Shown here one piece after another: positions 9,874 through 16,956 of a DNA stretch of 36,528 bases. The position numbers and the translations under genes were made by a program. Source of the DNA: Salibacterium qingdaonense. GTDB lineage: Bacteria > Bacillota > Bacilli > Bacillales > Marinococcaceae. A model generated the notes under the pieces. That model saw only the letters and a program-made list of their open reading frames with translations. It had not been told where the DNA came from and did no database searches. The DNA lies in the NCBI RefSeq assembly GCF_900114715.1, contig NZ_FOTY01000025.1, positions 1 to 36,528 of the forward strand, written 5' to 3'. How positions within the stretch are numbered: position 1 is the first letter of the stretch; the number at the start of each line of letters is the position of its first letter.

Positions 9874-10776
9874 ATGTTTCTCAAACCCCGATTTCCCTCC
9901 CGAGAACTCCTCTGTCTTCGTTCTCTGGCTTCACGCATGGAGCTTCCTCTGAAATACAGACAGCAGCTGACGAATATGGAAAAAGGACTGAATGGCGAAA
10001 TGCATTTTGACAGTCAGCTGCAAGGTTTGCCGGACGAGGCTGCGATTTTATGCGACCTTCTTTTTGAAATCAATAACACCTACTTTCAAATCGACACGCT
10101 TCTTTTCTCGCCTGAAGTGGTTCGCTTGTTTGAGGTGAAAAACTATGAGGGGGACTTCGTAATAGAAAACGAAGCGTGGTACAGCGCTGCGGGGTATGAA
10201 ATAAAAAATCCGCTTCTGCAGCTGCAGCGGAATCAATCCTTGCTGCGGCAGCTTTTTCAGAAGCATCACATCTCTCTCCCAGTACAATCCTTTCTCATTT
10301 TTACGCACCCAAACTTCTATGTTTATCAGGCTTCTCCTGATCTTCCTATTATTTTTCCACACCAAATCGAACCGTATGTTTCGCAATGGAAACATGACAC
10401 CGTGCCGCTTTCCGATGAATCTTCCCGGGCTGTTGAAAAACTTCAGGCCCTTCACATCGAAACGTCTTTGTTTCGTCAGCTTCCACCATTTACACGCAAG
10501 CTTTTGCAAAACGGCATCCGGTGCCGCTCGTGCTCTGCTTTCCTCAAACTCCCGCAGCGGACGCTCGTCTGCCCGGCATGTGGTGTAACAGAATCACTGG
10601 AAAAGGGAGTCATACGGAACACAGAAGAATGGAAATTATTATTCCCTGAAGCCCCGCTGACAACCAGAGGAATGCATGAATGGTGTGGGTTGAACATAGA
10701 TAAAAAGCGCATTAAGCGCATATTAAGTAAAAACTACAACCGCTCCGGATACGGCCGGCGTTCTTTTTTTCAATAG
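9874..10776 (+). CDS. NERD domain protein with C-terminal zinc ribbon
   Basis: A protein of 300 residues from ATG 9874, with AGGCGG six bases upstream; an in-frame TTG at 9868 overlaps the RBS. The nuclease-related (NERD) domain spans about residues 25-145: GLNGEMHFD, YFQIDTLLF (Asp) and LFEVKNYEGDF (E-x-K) resemble the metal-dependent nuclease core. The C-terminal part has paired cysteines, CRSC and CPAC, spaced like a zinc ribbon, followed by a basic tail (KKRIKRILSKNYNRSGYGRR) that could bind nucleic acid. NERD proteins are common in Bacillales; their role is poorly known, with DNA processing proposed. It stands alone, so context gives no function. Confidence 0.8.
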   Translation: MFLKPRFPSRELLCLRSLASRMELPLKYRQQLTNMEKGLNGEMHFDSQLQGLPDEAAILCDLLFEINNTYFQIDTLLFSPEVVRLFEVKNYEGDFVIENEAWYSAAGYEIKNPLLQLQRNQSLLRQLFQKHHISLPVQSFLIFTHPNFYVYQASPDLPIIFPHQIEPYVSQWKHDTVPLSDESSRAVEKLQALHIETSLFRQLPPFTRKLLQNGIRCRSCSAFLKLPQRTLVCPACGVTESLEKGVIRNTEEWKLLFPEAPLTTRGMHEWCGLNIDKKRIKRILSKNYNRSGYGRRSFFQ

Positions 10777-10779
10777 ACA

Positions 10780-10841
10780 ACTGTTTCGAAGATACTACGG
10801 TCCCATCACCGACGATTAGTATCCGCTGTGCTTCGAACAGT
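10780..10841 (+). terminator. Long hairpin just after the NERD gene
   Basis: ACTGTTTCGAAG (10780-10791) pairs with CTTCGAACAGT (10831-10841) with one bulged base, closing a 39-nt loop. AGTATCCG occurs twice (10818, 10840). There is no T-tract, so it may be an mRNA 3' end or a repeat remnant rather than a normal terminator. It opens the 423-bp gap before the S-layer gene. Confidence 0.35.
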
Positions 10842-10921
10842 ATCCGGCAAAGGGATCCTATGAAGAGCAGGGCATGCATTTCTTGTTTTACTTAATAGGA
10901 AAAAGAAGGAGGAAAGTAGAT

Positions 10922-10939
10922 ATGAGAACCACTAGGTGA
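10922..10939 (+). other. Possible 5-codon leader ORF in the S-layer upstream region
   Basis: ATG AGA ACC ACT AGG TGA (MRTTR) follows an excellent RBS, AAGGAGGA at 10906-10913, with 8-nt spacing. It lies about 260 bp upstream of the S-layer start. A strong RBS with an almost immediate stop suggests a leader peptide or a ribosome-protected mRNA 5' end. It may also be the remains of a lost gene. Confidence 0.25.
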
Positions 10940-11085
10940 TAGATTTGGGAAAAAGTAACGAAAAACCGCCTAAACTATATGCTCAGTCCTTTCCTGGGCG
11001 GCAAAGAAATGATACAGAGGAATGATTTTCAAAGGTTCATGTTTCTTCTAAAGTGAAACCAGGGAATGGGCAAAAATAGAAACAC

Positions 11086-11157
11086 ACCCTGCCCCCGTTT
11101 CCAGAAACCTATGTTTAATCCTTCGTAGATGAAGGAATAGAACATGCCAGGCAGGGT
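11086..11157 (+). promoter_or_regulatory. Structured leader hairpin ahead of the S-layer gene
   Basis: Nested stems: ACCCTGCC (11086-11093) with GGCAGGGT (11150-11157); ATGTT (11111-11115) with AACAT (11141-11145); TCCTTC (11119-11124) with GAAGGA (11131-11136). It ends about 30 bp before the S-layer RBS. S-layer mRNAs often have long stable leaders, so mRNA stabilisation is a reasonable guess. No T-tract follows, so it is not a typical terminator. Confidence 0.5.
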
Positions 11158-11199
11158 TCAACATTGAAACTACTTAACTTTTCCTTAGGAGGAGATAGT

Positions 11200-13974
11200 G
11201 TGGCTTATCAACCAAGAACGTATCGTAAGTTTTTAGCAGGGACGGTGTCCGCAGCAATGGTGGCTGCAGCCGGCGCTGTGACTCCGGCGGATGTCCAGCA
11301 GGCAGATGCCGCTGAATCATTCCCGGATGTCGATAATGACTACTGGGCTTCGGAATCTATTCAGAAACTTGCTGAGGACGGAGTGATCAGTGGTTATCCA
11401 AACGGTGATTACCGTCCGGGAGAAGAAATCAACCGCGGTCAGGTCGCAGCGATGCTTTCCTCCGCTTTTAACCTGGATGTAGATGAAAACGCAGAAGCGC
11501 CGTTTGAAGACCTCTCAGACGACAGTTATTTCACTCCTGTTGCGGCAGCAGTGAAAGAAGAAGGACTAATCCAGGGCCGCCAGAATAATACCCAGTTTGC
11601 GGCGGGAATGGATCTGTCCCGTGAGCAGATGGCGACCATTCTGGTGAGAGCTTTTAATCTGGATGAGCGGGAAGATGTGGAAGCAGATGTGGCGGATCTT
11701 GATGAAGTACACGAAAGCCACCGCGGCAGCGTACGCATTCTGTCTCAATATGATATTACCGATACAGCCAACAACATGTTCCGTCCGGATGAAACAGTAA
11801 CAAGAGCACAATTTGCTGTCTTTTTGGACCGTGCCATGCAGATTGGGGAAGAAGACGAAGAAGCAGCGGTTTCCAATGTGGAAGCGGTGAATACTACGAC
11901 GGTTGAAGTAAGTTTTGACGGCAGTGTGGAAGGAAATATCGATGCTGATCGTTTCTCCATTGATCCGAGCCTGGACATTGTGGACGCTGAAACGATTGCA
12001 CCGGAAGATTCTGAAGCAAGCCAGAATGCAGAAGGCACCGTCGTGCGCCTCACCACAGAGGAACAGACCGAAGACGAAGAATACAGTCTTTCCTATGACG
12101 GGGAAGATACCGGCATGACATTTACCGGTGGAGACACCCAAGCTGGTGACATTACAGTAGACGACATTTCGGTGCAGTCCACCTCCAGTTTTGACATCAT
12201 GCTTGATGAAGCATTGAATGAAGACTGGGACAGCTCCGATGTCGAGGATATGCTAAATATCTCCGTTATGAACGAAGACGATGAAGAGACCGATGTCACG
12301 CCGACTAACGTAGAAATCAGTGACGATAGAGAGACCATCATGGTTGAGCATGCGGACAATGATCTTGAAGGCATGGCCGGCACACTGATGGTGAACAATT
12401 TTGAAACAGACTTTGATTATTCCGAAATCGATGTAGAGTCTGTGGAAGCCACAACGAGCATGATCCGCCAGTCCGAAGATCAGCAGCTCGAATTCACGGT
12501 AAACGGCATCCGTCATTTGTCTGTTGAAGAACTTGAAGATGCCGGTTATGAAGTAGAATTCCTTTATAATTCCAACAATGCTCCGTTTGATACCGACCAG
12601 GCGCAGCAGGAAGGTGTTATTGACGGAACAAGCGGCGATCTTTCTGATACATTCCGTTACGCTGTTTCCATCACGGATGAAGACGGCAATGAAGTTGAAT
12701 CCGACGAAATGGAAGTGAATGTAAGTTCAGAAAGTGATGTTACCGAAGTTACCGAAGTAGCGCTCTTTGATGGTGATGATAATCGTCATGAAAGTGATTA
12801 CGTGACTCCGGATCATGAAGGTTACATGTTTGAACCGGTCACAGGCACGAACGATTTCGGAGATGAAGTGGACGAAGATGAAGCATCGTTCCCGGCAGTC
12901 GAGAGCGTGACGTCAAGTGATGCATCCATTGCATACTACAATGAAGACGGCCTGCAGGTGAACGGAGAGGGAGACGTTACCTTCAGCGTTCATTTTGAGG
13001 GAATGGATAATCCGGTGGAATATAACGTGGAAGTCGTGGCCAACCAGGAAATCAGCAGCATGGAAGCCGACGACACGACGAAACGCTATACAACCAATTC
13101 CACGGCCGATACGTTCACTGTTCTGGATCAGTATGACCAGCCTTACGGCGACGGTGAAACCATCAGCTATGCCATCACCGATTCGGAAGGCTCGGAAGTG
13201 GATTCCGGCAGTGCGGATGTAAACAGTGAAGGAAAACTTGATGTGACGTATCCGGAAAATCTCGAGGGCGAGTATGAAATCGAGTTCACGTATGATAACG
13301 AGACAATCGGTACGACTTCCCTTGAATTCGTGCAGCTTGATTCTTCTGAAGTCGATGAGTTCAGTCTCTCTTCTGAACCGGAAACCGTGGATCTTCAGGA
13401 CGCCCTGGAAAACGGATCCATTAATCAAGGCTCGGAAGAACTCGACTTTACTGTTTCGACCGGAGCGATGTATGACGGTATCAACCTGAGTGACAGTGAA
13501 ATTGAAAGTGCGCTGGAAAGCTTAAACGATTCCGGCAGCCTTCAGGTTCGCAGCAGTGACGAAGAGGTTGCAACCGTATCGGACAACGATACGATGAACG
13601 TTACGGCTGAGGAAGCCCTGGATTTCAACGTAACCGGTGAATCCGAAGGTACAGCCGAGATTTATCTTGAACACGTGGAAGGCGACTTCACAACGACTCT
13701 CGCGCAGGTAGAAGTGGAAGTCGAGAACAGCATTTCACAAATTGATAACCTTGAACTGGCTGACGATGTCGATGCTTTGGACGTATCTCAGGATTCGGAA
13801 GGAACGTGGCAGATTGATGACATCAGTCAGCTGACTTCCTCCGATGCGGAACTCAGCGCCGACATGATCGCAAGTGTTGTATACTCCCCGAACGATGAAG
13901 AGGCTGTCGTTGAGCTGAAAGAAGCCTACGGCGGACAGAACTTTGTTGTGAGCGCAGTAAATACCACCTCATAA
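11200..13974 (+). CDS. S-layer protein with three N-terminal SLH domains
   Basis: A 924-residue secreted protein from GTG 11200, supported by AGGAGGA at 11188-11194; a longer frame from TTG 11164 lacks an RBS and would bury the signal peptide. The signal peptide (RTYRKFLAGTVSAAMVAAAG) is cleaved near QADA/AES at about residue 37. Three SLH domains follow (about 40-85, 100-145, 160-205): FPDVDNDYWASESIQKL..GVISGYPNGDYRPGEEINRGQ and relatives, which anchor the protein to pyruvylated secondary cell wall polymer. The remaining 700 residues are extremely rich in Asp, Glu, Ser and Thr, with Ig-like beta repeats and no Cys. Such acidity fits a saline or alkaline surface. It is monocistronic, with a strong terminator. 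Confidence 0.9.
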   Translation: MAYQPRTYRKFLAGTVSAAMVAAAGAVTPADVQQADAAESFPDVDNDYWASESIQKLAEDGVISGYPNGDYRPGEEINRGQVAAMLSSAFNLDVDENAEAPFEDLSDDSYFTPVAAAVKEEGLIQGRQNNTQFAAGMDLSREQMATILVRAFNLDEREDVEADVADLDEVHESHRGSVRILSQYDITDTANNMFRPDETVTRAQFAVFLDRAMQIGEEDEEAAVSNVEAVNTTTVEVSFDGSVEGNIDADRFSIDPSLDIVDAETIAPEDSEASQNAEGTVVRLTTEEQTEDEEYSLSYDGEDTGMTFTGGDTQAGDITVDDISVQSTSSFDIMLDEALNEDWDSSDVEDMLNISVMNEDDEETDVTPTNVEISDDRETIMVEHADNDLEGMAGTLMVNNFETDFDYSEIDVESVEATTSMIRQSEDQQLEFTVNGIRHLSVEELEDAGYEVEFLYNSNNAPFDTDQAQQEGVIDGTSGDLSDTFRYAVSITDEDGNEVESDEMEVNVSSESDVTEVTEVALFDGDDNRHESDYVTPDHEGYMFEPVTGTNDFGDEVDEDEASFPAVESVTSSDASIAYYNEDGLQVNGEGDVTFSVHFEGMDNPVEYNVEVVANQEISSMEADDTTKRYTTNSTADTFTVLDQYDQPYGDGETISYAITDSEGSEVDSGSADVNSEGKLDVTYPENLEGEYEIEFTYDNETIGTTSLEFVQLDSSEVDEFSLSSEPETVDLQDALENGSINQGSEELDFTVSTGAMYDGINLSDSEIESALESLNDSGSLQVRSSDEEVATVSDNDTMNVTAEEALDFNVTGESEGTAEIYLEHVEGDFTTTLAQVEVEVENSISQIDNLELADDVDALDVSQDSEGTWQIDDISQLTSSDAELSADMIASVVYSPNDEEAVVELKEAYGGQNFVVSAVNTTS

Positions 13975-13985
13975 AAGGTGTCATC

Positions 13986-14018
13986 CCTGCAGAGAATAAT
14001 CTCTGCAGGTTTTTTTTC
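13986..14018 (+). terminator. Rho-independent terminator of the S-layer gene
   Basis: CCTGCAGAGA (13986-13995) and TCTCTGCAGG (14000-14009) form a perfect 10-bp stem with an ATAA loop, followed by eight T residues. Confidence 0.95.
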
Positions 14019-14020
14019 CT

Positions 14021-14049
14021 TTGACACATTCCTGATACATTGCGATGAT
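14021..14049 (+). promoter_or_regulatory. Possible promoter of the SurA_N lipoprotein gene
   Basis: A perfect -35 TTGACA (14021-14026) is followed after 17 bp by GATGAT (14044-14049), a weak -10. The leader to the start codon is about 140 nt. Confidence 0.45.
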
Positions 14050-14196
14050 AGATTAGAAACATGATCAACAGGTTGTTCGATTATTTGGGGGGATGAAGCA
14101 TGCAGGGTTGACGCCGGAATGAGATATAACGGCGTAAGCGCAATGCGTTTGTTTCAGGAAAATCAGTATAAATTCAGTAGAAAAAGGAGAATGACA

Positions 14197-15123
14197 TTGA
14201 TTAAAAAAGTACTTTTCGGTTTTTCCCTTGCTTTATTTGTTTCCGTCATGGCTGCATGTGGCGGTGGAGATGACTCTTCCGGTGGCAATAATGAAGGAAA
14301 CTCCGGCGAAGAGCAGTCCGAAGACGGCGGCAGTGGCGAAAACAGTAACAGCAGTTCAGATGGCAGTGGTTCCTCGGATTCAGAAAGCGGAAGTAGTTCG
14401 CAGCAGTCTTCCATGCCGGAACCTGAACTTGATAATATTCCGGATACTGTAGCAACGGTAAACGGCACAGAGATTACCGGTGAAGAATTTAAAACAAGAT
14501 ATCAATCACAATTTCAGCAGCAGGCTCTTCAGGCTCAGATGAGCGGCCAGGAAATAAATCAGGATCAGCTTAAACAGCAGACCGCAGACAGCATGGTCGG
14601 CCAGGAACTTCTGATTCAGGAAGCAGGAAACCGTGATATTTCAGCTTCCGAGGAAGAAGTCAATAATCAGCTCAGCACTCTGGTAGAACAAAACAGCAGT
14701 GTAGATTCCCAAGAGCAGTTCCTTTCCACGATTCAGGAGCAGCAGGGCATGAGCGAAGAAGAGGTACGCAGCCAACTTTCGCAGCAGGTGAAGCTGAATA
14801 AGCTTATCTCAGAAGAAGCCGGCGATGTACAGCCGTCAGAGGAAGAAATGAGAAACCTCTACGATCAAGTTAAATCCCGGCAGCAGCAACAGCAGCAGGC
14901 AAACAGCGGCGATAGTGAAGAGAGCGGAAACAGCGAAGGAAGCAGTGAAGGAGAGAGCGGCGAAGGCAGCAGTGAGGAAAGCAGCAGTCAGTCAAGCATC
15001 CCTTCCTTTGAAGAGATGAAACCAAGACTCAAAGAGCAGCTCGTAAGCCAGAAAGAGTCTCAGGCTGCTCAGTCTCTCGTCCAAAGTCTCCGTGAAGAAG
15101 CGGATGTATCAATCAACCTGTAA
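14197..15123 (+). CDS. SurA N-terminal-domain lipoprotein without a parvulin domain
   Basis: A 308-residue lipoprotein. TTG 14197 is preferred because AAAGGAG ends at 14189; ATG 14191 lies only one base from it. The signal peptide ends in the lipobox VMAAC, with lipid-modified Cys21. A Ser/Gly/Glu-rich linker (about 22-75) follows, then a SurA_N-like chaperone domain: VATVNGTEITGEEFKTRYQ, a Gln-rich helix and VGQELLIQEA. A poly-Gln stretch and a second Ser/Gly/Glu segment stand where PrsA/SurA proteins usually carry the PPIase domain, and the chain ends in helical FEEMKPRLKEQL..QSLVQSLREEADV. It probably helps folding of secreted proteins outside the membrane. It is next to the S-layer gene, a plausible client, but has its own promoter and terminator. 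Confidence 0.82.
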   Translation: MIKKVLFGFSLALFVSVMAACGGGDDSSGGNNEGNSGEEQSEDGGSGENSNSSSDGSGSSDSESGSSSQQSSMPEPELDNIPDTVATVNGTEITGEEFKTRYQSQFQQQALQAQMSGQEINQDQLKQQTADSMVGQELLIQEAGNRDISASEEEVNNQLSTLVEQNSSVDSQEQFLSTIQEQQGMSEEEVRSQLSQQVKLNKLISEEAGDVQPSEEEMRNLYDQVKSRQQQQQQANSGDSEESGNSEGSSEGESGEGSSEESSSQSSIPSFEEMKPRLKEQLVSQKESQAAQSLVQSLREEADVSINL

Positions 15124-15133
15124 CTCCCCACCA

Positions 15134-15162
15134 CCCCTGGGCCTTTCAGCTCAGGGGTTTTT
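15134..15162 (+). terminator. Rho-independent terminator
   Basis: CCCCTG (15134-15139) pairs with CAGGGG (15152-15157), with an inner GC/GC pair, followed by TTTTT. It ends the SurA_N lipoprotein transcript. Confidence 0.8.
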
Positions 15163-15283
15163 CATGACATCTTCTGTGTGAACCACGACGAAACATGTCA
15201 CATAAAATAAAAGCGTGAAACCTAAGCATTCAGGGTAACGTAAAAAGGGAAGCACGTTTTGTACAGAAGGAGGTTTTTATCTA

Positions 15284-15577
15284 ATGATACCGGCTCTTGC
15301 GAAATTTATAACCGGTGGATTCGAAGCACTGCTTGCTATCCCGTTTATCGGGGGAAGTATTGTTGTTTTCAGCGGCTACAGTGCACTTGGAACAGCTTTC
15401 ATCCTCCATCTTATCGCTCTGGCTATCATGTTTGTGTACCGCAGGTCGAAGGCACCAAATATCTTCGGTTTGGTCGCATCACTACTAGCCTGGATTCCCG
15501 TTGTCGGTTGGGCCTTGCACGTCATCGCGGCCGTGTGGCTCATCGTAGACGGTGTATCCGATAAGAATCGCGGGTAA
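15284..15577 (+). CDS. Small three-helix membrane protein of unknown function
   Basis: 97 residues from ATG 15284, with AGAAGGAGG at 15266-15274. Three hydrophobic segments are visible: about 15-32 (LLAIPFIGGSIVVFSGY), 36-53 (GTAFILHLIALAIMFVYR) and 60-88 (IFGLVASLLAWIPVVGWALHVIAAVWLIVDG). A short basic loop (YRRSKAPN) lies between helices 2 and 3. It is flanked by terminators on both sides, so it is a single-gene unit. I do not recognise the family with confidence. The region 15163-15265 before it shows no clear promoter. Confidence 0.75.
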   Translation: MIPALAKFITGGFEALLAIPFIGGSIVVFSGYSALGTAFILHLIALAIMFVYRRSKAPNIFGLVASLLAWIPVVGWALHVIAAVWLIVDGVSDKNRG

Positions 15578-15615
15578 TTTCAAAGGCTTTGAAGCTGTCA
15601 TCGATAAAGAACACG

Positions 15616-15665
15616 ACATGCTTCCGATTATCATAAACGATAGTCGGAAGCATGTTTATTGTTTT
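15616..15665 (+). terminator. Rho-independent terminator
   Basis: ACATGCTTCCGA (15616-15627) pairs perfectly with TCGGAAGCATGT (15644-15655), with TATC/GATA continuing the stem, followed by the T-rich TTATTGTTTTATG. It ends the small membrane protein transcript. Confidence 0.85.
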
Positions 15666-15746
15666 ATGATTTTCCGGAGCCGGCCGGTTTCAGCGGGCCG
15701 GTGATTCCATGATCGGTACGTTCAGCTCCATCGTTTCCAACCAGCT

Positions 15747-15940
15747 GCGTCCACCAGCAGGTTGAAACAGGAGGATAGTGTCCATGAAACAGCTGTTTAT
15801 GGACACTAAAGTCATGCATTTTTGAAATAGTGGTACCCGGCAGCTGTTCGTAACCACTAATGTTGCGGCACGGCTGCTTAGTGTCCACAAAATCAACCTT
15901 GGTGGACACTAAAACCTTCCCCCGGCCAAGTAGTATCCAC
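15747..15940. repeat. Copy C of the 194-bp dispersed array
   Basis: Eight words occur at 15747- (degenerate, GCGTCCACCA), 15776+ (TAGTGTCCAT), 15799- (ATGGACACTA), 15828+ (TAGTGGTACC), 15850- (GTAACCACTA), 15879+ (TAGTGTCCAC), 15902- (GTGGACACTA) and 15931+ (TAGTATCCAC). Spacings are 29, 23, 29, 22, 29, 23, 29, as in copies A and B. The segment 15776-15808 is a near-perfect palindrome with one unpaired G. The words at 15828 and 15850 have both changed and still pair (TAGTGGT with ACCACTA). It lies in the 575-bp gap between the small membrane protein and the isomerase; 15941-16050 shows nothing else. Confidence 0.9.
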
Positions 15941-16055
15941 CAGCCCACCGCCATCCCTGCCCCCAAAAAACGCAATTCATCCAGCACCAGCTCCTCAAAA
16001 CAGAAAATGTTAACACATCTTCATCTTCCTTTACAAAAAGCTATTCCTTCTTTCA

Positions 16056-16083
16056 TTGAAGGTTAATATTCATGTTGTAGCAT
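16056..16083 (+). promoter_or_regulatory. Possible promoter of the isomerase-ABC operon
   Basis: TTGAAG (16056-16061) and TAGCAT (16078-16083) are separated by 16 bp, about 30 bp before the RBS at 16113-16120. I could not find a convincing Fur box nearby. Confidence 0.3.
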
Positions 16084-16152
16084 GATCATTACAGTTGAGA
16101 ATACATAACGGCAAAGGAGGCGAGAGGGATCAGGCTTTATTTTTCGTCAACA

Positions 16153-16956
16153 TTGATGTGGGGGGTTCCGTTTCGCGATATTATCACACAGGCAGCAGAG
16201 CAGGGATTTGAAGGCGTTGAACTTTGGGCGGAACATGTCTGGGCCCAGGAAGAGTCGGTTCAGGACATCCTGCGTTGGACGAAAGACTCCCGTGTTGCCT
16301 GCACGCTCCATGCTCCAAGCTGGGACCTGAATCCGGCATCCATCAATAAAGGGATCCGGGAAGCCTCGTATCAACAGCTGTGCCGTTCGATGGAACTGGC
16401 GGAGCAGGTGGAAGCACCAAACATAACGGTTCATCCGGGACATCAGACGATACCATCCACCATGGCCTCATGGCATACAGACATGATAAAGGAACAATTG
16501 TACCGTCTGAATGAAAAAGCCCGCAGGCATGGCTGCACCTTGTCTGTCGAACATATGGAGGAAAAACCGAAAGAATTAGTCTGTACGCCCGAAGATATGA
16601 ATGGACTGACCGAAAGCATGCCTGACGATATAAAAGTGACGTTTGATGCAGCGCATGTGCCGGCGGAACGGGACCCGGTGGATTATTTTGAGAGAATGAA
16701 CCGTATCAATAAGATTCATCTGAGTGATACGTCGCAAGCAGTGTACCACGTTGGATTGGGGCAGGGGCATCTTCCTCTTTTCCATCTGATATCTCTTCTG
16801 GACCATACGGATCTGCCGGTTGTGCTGGAAGGCTTTGAAGAAGGTGCGGAGGCAGGGAAGCTGGCCTGCCATCTTGATTACTTAAAAAAGTTTCAACAGA
16901 AAAGTATCCACTCTAATGAGAGTTTTTCTACAACTAAAGGAGGACCACTTACATGA
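16153..16956 (+). CDS. Sugar phosphate isomerase/epimerase-like TIM barrel
   Basis: 267 residues from TTG 16153. The AP-endonuclease-2/xylose isomerase-like barrel is shown by ADL-type strands: GFEGVELWAEHVW, ACTLHAPSWDLNP, ITVHPGHQ, CTLSVEHME (metal-ligand Glu), VTFDAAHV (Asp/His), INKIHLSDTS and LPVVLEGFEE. The family isomerises or epimerises sugars or inositols, or cleaves DNA; the sugar role is more likely beside an importer. The frame stays open upstream, and AAAGGAGG (16113-16120) is ideally spaced for a start at 16129, where the codon is ATC, giving MRLYFSSTLMWG, a natural family N-terminus. So the real start may be a non-AUG ATC. The end overlaps the next gene by 4 bp (ATGA), showing translational coupling. 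Confidence 0.8.
   Translation: MMWGVPFRDIITQAAEQGFEGVELWAEHVWAQEESVQDILRWTKDSRVACTLHAPSWDLNPASINKGIREASYQQLCRSMELAEQVEAPNITVHPGHQTIPSTMASWHTDMIKEQLYRLNEKARRHGCTLSVEHMEEKPKELVCTPEDMNGLTESMPDDIKVTFDAAHVPAERDPVDYFERMNRINKIHLSDTSQAVYHVGLGQGHLPLFHLISLLDHTDLPVVLEGFEEGAEAGKLACHLDYLKKFQQKSIHSNESFSTTKGGPLT

Noticed and set aside
11022-11051. Nine-codon ORF (MIFKGSCFF) in the S-layer leader
   Set aside because: The purine-rich site is only one base from the ATG, too close to act as an RBS.
16056-16130. Fur box in front of the ABC importer operon
   Set aside because: No stretch close enough to the 19-bp GATAAT-type palindrome.
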